From Gracilariopsis chorda (lineage: Eukaryota > Rhodophyta > Florideophyceae > Gracilariales > Gracilariaceae): DNA of 64,000 bases. The notes under the pieces were generated by a model that was given only the letters and a program-made list of their open reading frames with translations, was not told the origin of the DNA and did no database searches. Shown here one piece after another: positions 19,510 to 29,706 of the stretch (position 1 is its first letter; each line of letters begins with the position of its first letter). The position numbers and the translations under genes are program-made. The DNA lies in NCBI GenBank assembly GCA_003194525.1, contig NBIV01000004.1:186001-250000 (forward strand), read 5' to 3'.

Positions 19510-21009
19510 CATGCAGCCGCTGATTCGTCGCGGAAAGAGTAGTTTGAAGATGGCCCGCTGTTTGAGGAGGAGGTATTAGAGGAAGGTCATTTTGACGCTG
19601 ATAACTTCACACTGGGTTCACCGTCTGGGCGAAGACGTTCAGCTGTTATTCGTACCGCGTCTGAAGCCGGTCACGGGGATGCGCAGCCTCTACCTGAGTC
19701 GCTATTTAAGGTCACGGAGCCGGCCGCTCGCCAACCTGTCATTGAAGTGCCTGTTTCATTGTCTGAACCGCCGTTTTTCGCGCCGAGTCACACCGCCACT
19801 CGAGTCGTACCAATCTCAGAAGCTTTTCTTCACGATGAAACCCCGTTTAACTTGTTACCAATAACGCCGGTTCCGCATTGCAAGAAACCAATTCGCCCCC
19901 CGAAGGGAACCCACGTCCTTCCTACAGAGGATGTTCTCGGCTGGGATTCACAGCATCCGTATATTCTACGCTGGGCACGCATTATGCAGCAAGAGCACCG
20001 TCATAGTGTTGTGTTCCATTGCTTACGGAATGATTCCAGCCCACAAAACCTCTTCCTGCTGCTTTGTCTTCAGAAGCTCTTCATCAAACACCCGCCCAAC
20101 ATGTCATCGGCCTATGTCACCCGATTGTTGTTTGACCCGAACCATGAGTCGTTCATAGTTGTGAAGACGACACTCGGAGAGTACGAGGTTGTTGATGGGT
20201 GTTGTTATCGCTCTTTTTTGGAGCGGCGCTTTACGGAGATTGCGTTCTTGGCCGTTTGGGGTACTCAGCAGGTTCGCGGCTACGGCGCTCGCTTGATGGA
20301 CTATAACAAGGAGCGTGTCAATCAGCCGAGGCTTACGCATGTTTTGACCTGTACTGACAACAACGCCGTTCCTTACTTCGCAAAGCAGGGCTTCAACACT
20401 GAGATTTCCCTGCCGCAGCACCGATGGCACTCTTATGTCAAGGCATACGACGGTGTCACGCTCATGGAATGTGTGCTTCTTTCTCAATTTAACTACCTCA
20501 ACGTCCCGATGCTGCTCAAGGCTCAGAAGATGGGTGTCGTCGAGAATTTGAAACAAGTATCCGCGTCTCACATCGTCCATCCTGGGCTTGACGGGTGCTC
20601 AAAGAAGGGAATATGCGTGCGCGATATCGCCGGTCTAAGACACCAAGCGGGTTTTGAGAGACACCAGAGACGCAACTCCGAGCAAGAACGGGCGGAAAAA
20701 CATGTTCATCATGCGCACTTGCAAAGGGTCCTGGAAGAACTGAAGAAGCACGAGTGCGTGTGGCCGTTCTTGTGCCCCGTCGATACGGAGGATACCGGTG
20801 CGAACGATTAATATGACGTTATCAAGAACCCTATGGACTTTTCCACGATGCAAGAGCGATTTGACGACGGTTGGTTCTAAGTGACCAAGGAAATCTTTAT
20901 CGCGGACTTCAACCAACTTGTTGCAAACTGTATCGAGTACAACGGCAAACACCATTACATCACAGCATTGGCTTTGAAACTGAAACGGCTGTTCATGAAT
21001 ATAGTTTAG
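19510..21009 (+). pseudogene. GCN5-type histone acetyltransferase, bromodomain broken
   Basis: A single frame runs from about 19510 to 21009. A TAG at 19540 precedes a 422-codon open stretch; the first ATG within it is at about 19747. The catalytic domain is intact by eye: AYVTRLLFDPNHESF, CCYRSFLERRFTEIAFLAV (catalytic Glu, residue 164 from 19747), QVRGYGARLM (acetyl-CoA loop) and LTCTDNNAVPYFAKQGF. The C-terminal bromodomain reads YDVIKNPMDFSTMQERFDDG and FNQLVANCIEYNGK but is cut by TAA at 20809-20811 and 20878-20880, both where Tyr is usual. GCN5 acetylates histone H3 in SAGA-type complexes. The copy could still make an acetyltransferase without a bromodomain. It lies inside the Harbinger element and is probably a captured duplicate. 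Confidence 0.8.
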
Positions 21010-21160
21010 CACTGGTACTTACTAACTCCGATTGGACATGTATCATCTTGTGCAGCAAATGAACGAAAACCTACTCCACGTGCTACTTTTGCAACGGCTG
21101 CTGCGCACGCTATAATCCCCTGCCTGCCTTCTCCTACAGAGGTATAGGAATCATAGGGGC

Positions 21161-21670
21161 GTGATCAGCGTACACGAGTACAAGACGACGGGTGGGTACA
21201 AGGCAAGCTTGAGCATATCAAGATGGATTCGATTCGTTTTCACCTGCAGCACTGGTTTTGAGTTGTGGGCATCATTCTGCGATACAGGGTCTATCCATTG
21301 CAACCGCTCTCCACGCTCATTACATTTCAATGACCAAGCTCTTGAAACTGGAGCCGAGTTCTTGAGGCACCATAAGGAAGGGTTGAAGGAGAAACAAAAG
21401 TCCCTCGACAGTTACTGGGGCGTGCAACCGCTCACAGCATTCACAACATATCGTCAAGCTTGTGCCCAGATGAGAGATGGATGCGCTAAAGTTGAATTCA
21501 TCCTGACCGTAAGAGCTTCAAAATCAAATGTTGCACCGGAAGCTGAAGATCTTGTCCTGGGATTTCTAAATGCACGCAGATCATTGCGATACAAGGTTAA
21601 CCTTCCTAAGATTTTACCTGAACTACACTGTTCACCACACCTTTCACTCATAGACTACGACGTTCACTGA
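21161..21670 (+). CDS. Unknown open frame in the Harbinger cargo
   Basis: 169 codons are open, but the frame has no ATG until about residue 106, so it is an exon or a decayed gene rather than a complete one. No domain is recognised. The middle is charged and helical (FLRHHKEGLKEKQKSLDSY). It ends about 110 bp before the opposing Myb-like gene's stop. Confidence 0.25.
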   Translation: MISVHEYKTTGGYKASLSISRWIRFVFTCSTGFELWASFCDTGSIHCNRSPRSLHFNDQALETGAEFLRHHKEGLKEKQKSLDSYWGVQPLTAFTTYRQACAQMRDGCAKVEFILTVRASKSNVAPEAEDLVLGFLNARRSLRYKVNLPKILPELHCSPHLSLIDYDVH

Positions 21671-21778
21671 GCAATACCATTTTGTTCCTTATTCAGATAG
21701 TTTGAAATGAGCAACGCAGAAGTAAATATGTTTATGTATCATCTCCTTATGTTTCGTGCAAGGCTGTTACTGGGAGAT

Positions 21779-22528
21779 TTACATCTCACAGCCAGATCCG
21801 GATTCGTTATCCTCCTTGGACGTTTTCAGCATCTGTTCGATACTCGGAAGGGGTTCTGTCGGTGAAATAGGTCCAGCACGATTTGCTGGTAGTACCAAGT
21901 CTCTGAGTGCGCTGCGCAGCGCCCTTGATGTTTCTTTCTGTATAAGTTCCTTGATCATTGGCAGTGGTACGACACTGGACTCATTATTAACCGCGTGCTT
22001 CACACAATTGGCAACCTCTATCATTGTGGTAGTCATGACTTCCATATGCTTTCCAATATCAACCTGCATACGCTTGGCTAATGGAAGGCGACTGTCATCT
22101 GAAATTCTTCTTTTGCGCCTTTGCCCTAACACTCCTGTCGTATGTACGGCTCGTTGCATCTGCTCGTGTGAAGGCACAAGATTTCCGTTGTCATTACCAA
22201 GAGCCGTTGCTTGCGCTTTGGCCTGAATATCCTGGTATATTCGCTTCGCACGACGCACTTCTGGCTTGATGGTTGGGTCTCCTGTTTTCTTCCTCGTATA
22301 TGCAAGTTTATCAAACTTTTCTTTCAGACTGTCCAATGTTCTTGGAGGCCTTTCGTTGGTCTCCGCCCATTTGTTGAACCTCTCGGCTACAACTGCCCAG
22401 TGATTCCTACCCAAGGGTTCCACATATGCCACTAAGTCCAGCAAATACTCAACATCATCCGTGCTATAGTTGAGACTTCCTCTTCGAGAATGTTTTCCGG
22501 TCTCGCAGATTTCATCCACTTCGTCCAT
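21779..22528 (-). CDS. Myb/SANT-like DNA-binding protein of the Harbinger element
   Basis: An intact 249-codon frame from the ATG at 22528; an upstream ATG at 22654 would add 42 residues. After a basic N-terminus comes a Myb-like domain (about residues 18-105): NYSTDDVEYLLDLV, NHWAVVAERFNKWAE, RTLDSLKEKFDKLAYTRKKTGDP and VRRAKRIYQDIQAKA. The K-T-G-D-P and V-R-R-A-K blocks are typical of the DUF6818-type family found with transposons in fungi, oomycetes and algae. A nuclear-localisation-like RRKRRIS follows, then helical segments and an acidic tail. As the second Harbinger protein it should bind the element ends and help import or recruit the transposase. It faces the transposase from the other end of the element, and its upstream region contains the hairpin at 22657-22721. 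Confidence 0.75.
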   Translation of the reverse strand: MDEVDEICETGKHSRRGSLNYSTDDVEYLLDLVAYVEPLGRNHWAVVAERFNKWAETNERPPRTLDSLKEKFDKLAYTRKKTGDPTIKPEVRRAKRIYQDIQAKAQATALGNDNGNLVPSHEQMQRAVHTTGVLGQRRKRRISDDSRLPLAKRMQVDIGKHMEVMTTTMIEVANCVKHAVNNESSVVPLPMIKELIQKETSRALRSALRDLVLPANRAGPISPTEPLPSIEQMLKTSKEDNESGSGCEM

Positions 22529-22656
22529 TACGTCTTGTAATCTGTGAACGTTATAACGGTAAATGGTTAGCTGCCTGAAAGACGGAAAAGAATAGAATAC
22601 TGCGTATGCTTCTGAGCATGTTGACGCGTAGAAATGTCTTGAACGAAACTCCATAG

Positions 22657-22721
22657 TCTCCCTAGCGCACAAATGGCCATGCAACTTCGATTAAGGTATA
22701 GCCATTTGTACGCTAGGGAGA
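22657..22721. repeat. Subterminal hairpin, right
   Basis: Arms 22657-22677 and 22701-22721 match at 20 of 21 positions around a 23-nt loop. It sits between the Myb-like gene start and the right terminal repeat, in the same relative place as the hairpin at 15284. Confidence 0.75.
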
Positions 22722-22806
22722 TTCGCGTAGTGATCTTTTCTGACAGATGTAAGTGGCCAACATTTGGCAAGGACGTCTCCAAGTCTCTCAAGTGTCATTG
22801 TGTCCG

Positions 22807-22821
22807 TTCTTGGAAAGCCCC
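22807..22821 (-). repeat. Harbinger terminal inverted repeat, right
   Basis: Exact inverse of 15188-15202, followed by target-site ATT at 22822-22824. Confidence 0.8.
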
Positions 22822-22824
22822 ATT

Positions 22825-23496
22825 CTATTCTTGCCTCTCGAAGGTAAGAAGGTACAAGCGTCCTTGCTGTTCAGTCGAATCGCCCCTGCCCAACGTTCCT
22901 TTTACCAGTTGAAATTTTGATGACACCCTGACAAGCCAATAGGGCACAGCTAGATTTAGGGGATTGCACAGGAATCACAGCCACATAAAGAGCAGCGGGA
23001 GGCATCTGGTCTTTCACCGTCACAGATATCAGTTTGAGTTTATAAGGTTATGTGCTGTATACATGCCTCATACTCTCACCAAGACTTGTAGCGGGGAAAC
23101 GGGGGGTTGGATTTCACTCCCTTACGTCTCCCCTGACCTTTCGAGGAGGCCAGAGCAGGGAGTTCATATATTTGTTGCCTCCAGTTGGAACATGGGGACG
23201 GTATTCCACGTTTCAACTGGTGGATAGCGTAGCTCCATCCACACCGTCCCTCAGGATCATGTCATTCAGCGCAGATTGCAACTTCTACGATTAGTAACCA
23301 CCGTTAAAAACCTATACAACAGCAAAACCCTATAGGAATAATCTGTAGTCTAGGAACATATATAATAGTCTTACTCCCTACGATATTTATGACAATTAAA
23401 CAAACATATCTATTTTAAAAACAGATTTGATAGAAATAAGGCAAGGTTAGTGATACATTAATGCATTCAGATAATACTTACAAAATTCTGATCATG
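22825..23496. repeat. Noncoding interval with a 141-bp dispersed repeat
   Basis: 23105-23245 is similar, in the same orientation, to 28938-29078. Both copies contain the inverted pair CCAGYTGGAAC and GTTYCAACYGG around a GGGGAC-GTATTCC loop. The copies bracket the copia remnant and could be old LTR pieces, but homology does not extend as expected of LTRs. 23280-23496 is AT-rich and without a gene. Confidence 0.5.
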
Positions 23497-26400
23497 TTAT
23501 TTTAAGCCACAAAGCCATGTCAGTCTTTTCAGCGTGTCACAGACAACAGGCTTAGTAAATACGTTGGCAGCTTGCAATTCAGTCCTTATTGACTTCACGT
23601 CAATTAACTTGGTCTCCAACAGCTCTTTTAGGTGGTGATATTTCAGAGAGATATGCTTGTTCCTTTCCGAGACCTTTGGATTCTTCATGATCGACGTAGC
23701 AGTCGAATTCTCCATTGCTTTTGATATGGGGTACATTTGAAGATCATCCTCCAGGACTGTTTCGTTGCGTAATTCCCGGTAGATTCTACGCAACCAAGTT
23801 ACTGTTTTTCCACAATACGATAATGCAATATATTCTGCCTCTCCAGATGAAATTGTAACAAAGGTTTGCTTTTTGGTCGCCCACATCACAGGTGCTTTGT
23901 TCAACATTATTATTAATTCAGTCTTCATGGACCTGCCTTGGCCGCATTGAAGCGGGAAACGTGATTTCTAGCCTTGATGAGACCGCTAAGTACATCAAAG
24001 TATCTACCAGTTTCCGGTAGTGGCCATGTGCTCCAGATAAACCACGCCGTTTGTCCTCTTGACGTGCTGTGATGTCACATAGAGATGATAATGGATTCCG
24101 AGCAACGTTGGACTTGACTAGACCATTTTCTAGCAGTATCTTGTCAATATAACTTTTTTGTTGTACCTTTTTTCCGTTTTTGTCTCTCATGATGTCGAAT
24201 CCTACAAAACGTTTTGCCTTGCCAAGAATCTAAACCGTAAAGAGCTTCTGCATCCCTGACTTGAAGTCTTCCAGAAGAAATTGGGAGTTTGAATATGCCA
24301 ATAGGTCATCAACGACCACTACGATGGTCAAGGTTCCGCTGTTGGACTTATCTATATAGAGTTGGCTGTCTGTGCTAGACTGCTTGAATCCCTAGCGCAA
24401 TAGCTCCTTGTGCATTAGGCATCTCTAAAAATTTCCGGCCTGTTTTGTGCCGTGTATTGACTTTAGGAGCAAGCATACCTTGCCGGGAACAAATGATGAT
24501 CCAGAAGCGTTTTGGGGTTGTTCCATGATTAACGTCTCGTGTAGATCCCCCTACAGGTATGCGTTGCTAATATCCATGGCCTCCAGTAGCAGGCCTTGAG
24601 CTGCAGCCTTTGCCAACAAAAGACGAATTGTTTCAAATCGAGCAATCGGGACGTACAAGTTGTCTGGGTCGTAATCCAAGTACGGACGCTGCAAGTCACC
24701 CCGTGGTACGCAACGTGCTTTTGGTAAGATGCACGGAGAATTGGAGCTCAAAACTTTGCTAAGATCCACCATAGAAATGGCAAGGATTTCATGCCTGCTT
24801 TTCTATCAATCTGCTTCCAAGTGCCTCTTTCTACCAACGCATCGTACTCCCTGTCGATTGCTTCTGCCCATACTGGCATCACTTTAACTTCTTCAAAGCT
24901 CTCGGGGACTCTGCCATCATGCCCAAGGTCTTTGGATGGTGATTGTGCCACAGGGCAATAAGCAACAGGAGCATCTAGATGATTTTCATCATCCGCACCC
25001 ATGTTTTTCTCGCCTTCGTGTCTTCTGAAAGACGAGAAGTCCATAAGGTCTTGTATTGAACGAAGGGACTCCTTTGTAACCTTAACATCTGCCTCGTGGC
25101 ACTTTATTACTTGTCCCATGGATGGAATATCTATCCTTTACAGTGTCCGCTGGCTCTGCATCCCCACGAAGTGTCCAGAACTAAGGCGAGATAGGAACTT
25201 CTTACTTGTGAGGGATTCAGGCCTGTATATGAAAGGTTGGCCTTCTCGCCCGAGCTTCAGTAAGTTTGTGAAGTCGGGGTTTCGTCCGAACCATAATCTG
25301 TAAGGAACCCTCATTCCTGCTCGATGATTTGGTACATGGTTTCTTAAATAGTTAGCGTGAGAGATGCCTTCCTCCCAAAGTTCATGCGTTAGCTTGGAGG
25401 CGAACAGGAATGTTCTATCCATCTTCCACAAGTCTTGGATGACTTTCTCTGCTACGCTGTTCCATTGGTGTGCGTACGGTGGGGTGAACTCTACTAATAT
25501 ATCCTTCTCTACTGCGTATGAGATAAAGTCTTCGGACCTATTCTCACCCCCCCGTCAAGGCGAAAGCGGTACATTAGGTTAGGAGGTAGTTTGGTTTCCG
25601 CGCGAGCCTTGTACCAGCAAACAGATTCAAAGAACTGTGTCTTTTTACTTAGAAAATATATTGAGCTTGATCTCGTGTTGTCATCAATGAGGACTTGCAT
25701 GTACTTGGAACCTTGTAAAGAGGTCAGGTTAATGTATCCGGTGAGATAGATGTGCGTTAAAGCCAATGGTCTCTGCACTACGGAGTGTGAAAGGCGAAGA
25801 GGAACACGCTTGGCACCGGTTTCAATGCACTGAGTGCATATGACATTGTTGACTACGTCTGGGGAGAATTCTGATACGCCTTGACACAAGTCAATTCATG
25901 TCAAGAATTGATCTCAGCCAGGGTGTCCGAATTTCTCGTGCCTATCCTTGGCTCTATGGCCAGGTGCGTGTGTCGCGGCTTGTACCAGTGGTGGTGGTGT
26001 GGGGCTCGGTAAGGGATAGAGTCCGTCCCTCAGACTGCATTGTGGTATAAGTATGCACGTTGTGCAGTCTCTAATAAAGAAGCCTTTTGTGAATTGTACC
26101 TCGACATACGTCGCCAGGACGGATAAGGATACCAAGGTAAGGTCGAAGGTTTGGGTATGTCTGGCCGGTAAGATAAGTTCGGTTCCGAAAGGTAGCCTCA
26201 TTTTTCGGCACCCTAGGATCTCTGACTGGTGGCCGCAAGTGTTTACTGTTGGCGTAGGTCTTTGGCGATATTCCCAGAACCACCGTTGGGTTTTGATGAA
26301 AACATGACTAGCCCCAGAATCTATCCAGGTTGGAGCTATGTTATCGTGATGGAGTCTGGCATTAGCTAATGATATGAACCCGTGGTAGTGGTTCCTGTTT

Positions 26401-27220
26401 CTTTCGCCATGGTTGCGATTAGCGTTTGGAAACCCTTGGTTGTTGGAGTCGTGAAAATTGTTCTAGTCCCAAGGTCAATTGTTGTTACGTCCTTCTTTTT
26501 GTTATACTTATTACTGGCGCTTTTATTGTTGGTCTCTTGTTGTTTATTGTTCTTCTTGTGCCAACAGTCTGCACTGATGTTGCCAATGCGCCCACAATTC
26601 CAACAAACCACTCCCTTCTTATTCCCTTTTGGACGCTGCTTGCGTCGGGTTGTAGATTTCTTCGAAGCGGGGTAGGGGTGACTGCCATCTTTCTCCGCCT
26701 CATGGATCATGGTTATAGATGTAGAAGCCCGGTGAATAAATCAGTCGATTTCAGATCGCACAAGCGAAAGGACTTGATCGTATTCCATATTGGTTGCGTC
26801 GGCCGACAGTGTGATTGCCATTAATGAGTCGGACAAAGTGCGAAGCAAAGTCGCAGGTCGCTCCTTGTCCGTGACATGGTCACCCAGTCTAGCGAGTTCT
26901 AATTAGGTTGTCTCTAGCTCTAGCAAATGTCTCTGTATGTCATCGCCATCTTTGATTGCCAAGGTGCTTAGCATTTGGCGGAGGTTCAACTTGGATTGTA
27001 TGTTGTTCTTCTTGTAGGTGGACTCCAGTTTATTCAATACATCGAAAGCAATGCAATGTTCTCGTTCGAGTAGTTCCGAGACTGCGACGATCGGTTGCGT
27101 GCCAAGGTTCTGGACTATGGCCAATCATGTCTTACGATCTGCATCGTCCCATCTCTTTCGAGCTGCAGTGGAACCCTCGTTTGAACGAGGTTCCGTCAGA
27201 ACGAATAATGATTGTAGGAA
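23497..27220 (-). pseudogene. Ty1/copia gag-pol remnant, minus strand
   Basis: Domains follow copia order in changing frames. Gag (about 27220-26370): NLGTQPIVAVSELLERE, then a zinc knuckle CWNCGRIGNISADC with Asn in place of the His. Protease: WIDSGASHVFI, catalytic Asp at 26319-26321. Gag-pre-integrase near 25,930 (HEKFGHPG). Integrase: SLQGSKYMQVLIDDNTRS and VEFTPPYAHQWNSVAEKV. Reverse transcriptase: ARCVPRGDLQRPYLDYD, YVPIARFETIR and VVVVDDLLAYS in place of Y-V-D-D. RNase H: KKQTFVTISSGEAEYIAL and FTKPVVCDTLKRL, ending at 23497. Stops and shifts break it at many points. The polyprotein would drive copy-and-paste transposition. No clear LTR pair was found. It is distantly related to the plus-strand copy at 50.7-54 kb (roughly half of integrase C-terminal residues shared). 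Confidence 0.85.
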
Positions 27221-28153
27221 GTGCATAAGATCCCTAATTTATATGCGCCAAATATAATAATCAGCGCCCCTTTTAGACTGGGTATACGTTTATTTTCGTT
27301 CTGAGTCTCAGAGTCCATCTCAGAGTACCACTCCACGGAAAACTAAGTAAAACTAGCAGAAAGGATTCTTCACCGGTCCCCTAGCGGTTGAGGCATCCTT
27401 CTACTACTTCTTCGTAGCCAGATCCACTGGCAGGAGATGTGATCTCCGGTTCCCTCAAAGTTAGACCTCTGGCTCCGAGTAAGACTCTTTTGGTGAGATG
27501 CGATTACAGTGGCCAGTCCAAGTTCTGCACAATCCAGAACGAGGGTGCGTGTAACTTACGGAATCTGCAGGAGAGAAAACTAACAGCAGGATATGTGTTC
27601 ACCACTTGGCCTCCCCGACTTCCTTACGGCTACTTGCGCTGCGATCGTGCTCCGTAAGACGTCCTTGTTCTCACTGAAGTCCAGGCCAAACGACGAGACA
27701 CCCTGTCCCCGTACGAGTGGTTACATGCATCCCAGCTGAGCCAGCTACACGGCAAGTGCGCTACTCGCTCGTTTAGTTCAAGTCCCCAGTCGATTACCAG
27801 TCGGTATTTGGCTGGCGAACCTTAGCACAGCGAAGTGCTAACTTCCCTAAAGCGGTACTTGTGGCGGAAGTATTATTCAGGACTTACGATTTTGCTCGTC
27901 TTATACTCAATTTTCTTTGCAGGGTAATGAATACGCGAAGCCCTCTTCAGGACTTTAAGATTCCCAATTTTCCGTCGGTACTCGTATTCCAAGGTTGAAG
28001 ACTGCTATGCGGAGCGTGCAGTAACTGCGATGAGTCGCCACTAGGAGCTTCAGGTGGTCGGTCCAGACCGCAAGCCAAGTGTAAGGGTTGTCCAGCGACA
28101 CGGTGGCTTTCAAGAAGCTTCTAGTGCGCACGCTCTAACGCAAAGAATGATAA
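27221..28153. other. Upstream region of the copia remnant, no gene recognised
   Basis: It may contain the element's leader and 5' LTR, but no duplicated end was found. Short frames without known motifs. Confidence 0.3.
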
Positions 28154-28540
28154 AGGGGGGGTAGGACGCGACAGCCAAGTAGTTTGCGTGTGCGGAGTAG
28201 GGGATGGTAGCGACAGCACGGAAACCAACTAGAATGTGGGCCAGAAGGGTGAGAGGGCGGCGACAACACGGCAGCCAAGTAGTATGTGCCCCGAAGGGGG
28301 GAGGGTGGTGGCGATAACACGGCAGACGACTAGTAGGTTCCAAGTAGTATGTGAGCCGTAGTTAGGGGGGAGGGCGGCGGCGACAAAACGGCAGCCAAGA
28401 ATTATGTGTGTCAGAGGGAGGCGTGGAATGGCGGCAAAAACACGGCAGGCAAGTATTATGTTCGCCGGGGCTGAGGGTACGGCGTCGACGACACGGCGGG
28501 AGGGGGTGGGATGCGGCGCCGCAGCAGCCTGGTTTCCAAC
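28154..28540. repeat. GC-rich minisatellite, about seven degenerate units
   Basis: Units of about 45-68 bp share GGGGGGAGGGCGGCGGCGA, an ACACGGCAGCCAAG core and a TAGTATGTG ending. The strongest units start near 28245, 28295 and 28365. The strand is strongly G over C biased. Long frames across it are by-products of the repeat. Confidence 0.7.
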
Positions 28541-28937
28541 CAAGGTTTTCAGAGGGTTAGGTTGCAGCGGTAAGGGAAACAAACAAGGCCCTCAGACGGG
28601 GGGGGGGTGCGGTGGCAAGGAAAACCAACCTCAGTCCTCACATGGGAGGGGGTGGGGCAGCGGAAAGGAAGCCAATCCGGGTTCTCAGACCGGGGAGTGG
28701 CGACCGTGCGCGCAGAGAAGGTGCGTGTGCGGCGGAGCGGGCAGAGGGGTGGATGTGCAACAGCGCGCGCGCGGAGAGAGAACCTGACTGCGCCGCAGCG
28801 CACGCGCGGGTAGAGAAGGCAAGTGCACGGCAGCGCATGTGCACGTTGAGAAGGTGGGTGTGCTGTAGCGCGGGCGCGAAGGGAAGCACGGAAGATGTGG
28901 TGGCGGGTTGGTTTTGCGGTGATGCTACAATGTGGCA
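28541..28937. repeat. GC-rich low-complexity tract
   Basis: 28790-28890 contains three degenerate copies of a roughly 34-bp GCAGCGCACGCGCGGGTAGA-like unit. Before it are G-rich, G/A-skewed stretches. I see no coding signal. Confidence 0.55.
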
Positions 28938-29078
28938 GGGTTGTATTTCACTGCCTCACTTCTCCTCCGGCCTTGCGGGGAGGGCAGATGAGGGAGGTCT
29001 TTTATTTGTTGCCTCCAGCTGGAACGAGGGGACTGTATTCCCCGTTCCAACCGGTGGCCAGTGTAGCTCCATCCACAG
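28938..29078 (+). repeat. 141-bp dispersed repeat, second copy
   Basis: Similar to 23105-23245 in the same orientation, sharing TTATTTGTTGCCTCCAG and TGTAGCTCCATCCACA-type blocks and the conserved inverted pair. Confidence 0.65.
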
Positions 29079-29556
29079 CAGGCATACTGCATTGAGTTAA
29101 ATCGCTCCGCCATACATGGTTACAGATTTTACATTCGAAGGGTACCTGCAGCCCTATACGAGTCGCGGCATGAAAGATATTTCAATGTTCACAAATAATC
29201 TTGAATGCTGTAGCGGCCAGCTTCTGATTTGAAAATCCGCCGAAAGCTAACTTTTATATGATGCGAAGCGCAAATGCGCCGCGGAGGCAATGCAGCGAAA
29301 CTGATTTGGACCAGGTCTATAAGAACAGTGAAAAGCTGCAGCGGATCATTAGAGAACGCCGCACGGGGCATGTGCTCTCTGCTTCGAACCCATACTGGAA
29401 GCGGAATGAAAGTGACACCTGACAGTTTTCTCTTTGGTTTGTTGTAGATGAGTATCATGGATTGTTTCAAGCTTTAACGTCATTCACAGCTCCAATTTGT
29501 GGCTTCCGGTTTTTGGTACTATCAGTATCGACTTCTTAGGTGAGCTACTGTGCAGA
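29079..29556. other. No gene recognised
   Basis: A minus-strand frame (29189-29470) is open for 93 codons but shows no motif and is probably chance. Confidence 0.3.
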
Positions 29557-29706
29557 CATCGAGCTGCTATTGTTCACTGCATCGATACATCGAGCTAGTA
29601 TTGTTCTGAGTGAACAATAGTAGCTAGTTGTATCATATTGTGGATATCATATTGTGGATACATCGAGCTACTATTGTTCACTCAGAACAATAGTAGCTCG
29701 ATGTAT
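29557..29706. repeat. Paired 49-bp palindromes in opposite phase
   Basis: 29585-29633 and 29658-29706 are each a 21-bp arm, 7-nt loop and 21-bp arm built on ATACATCGAGCTACTATTGTT. The second is perfect; the first has a few mismatches. The loops, CTGAGTG and CACTCAG, are reverse complements, so one palindrome is the inverse of the other. Between them is a tandem duplicated 14-mer (TATCATATTGTGGA). A further half-unit lies at 29557-29583. This looks like a small foldback element or repeated insertion of one. Confidence 0.8.

Larger units (their letters stand above)
15188..22821. mobile_element. PIF/Harbinger transposon carrying host-like genes
   Basis: The ends are perfect 15-bp inverted repeats, GGGGCTTTCCAAGAA at 15188-15202 and its complement at 22807-22821. 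Both are flanked by ATT (15185-15187 and 22822-22824), the 3-bp target duplication expected of PIF/Harbinger. Inside are an open transposase (15424-16701, plus strand) and an open Myb-like gene (22528-21779, minus strand), facing each other. Between them lie a charged-protein fragment, a spondin-domain gene, a GCN5-type acetyltransferase and an unknown frame. Each end also has a subterminal hairpin (15284-15310, 22657-22721). At 7.6 kb it is longer than a plain two-gene Harbinger element, which suggests cargo acquisition; independent nested insertion is the alternative. Confidence 0.75.

Noticed and set aside
15188-22821. 15-bp terminal repeat as chance similarity
   Set aside because: The match is perfect over 15 bp, sits at positions that just enclose the transposase and Myb-like gene, and is flanked by the same ATT on both sides.
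28404-29100. Overlapping open frames of 60-160 codons
   Set aside because: They cross a degenerate minisatellite and a G-skewed tract and have only biased composition.
29380-29420. GGTTCGAA-like box on the minus strand, possible tRNA
   Set aside because: No acceptor, D or anticodon stems can be folded around it.
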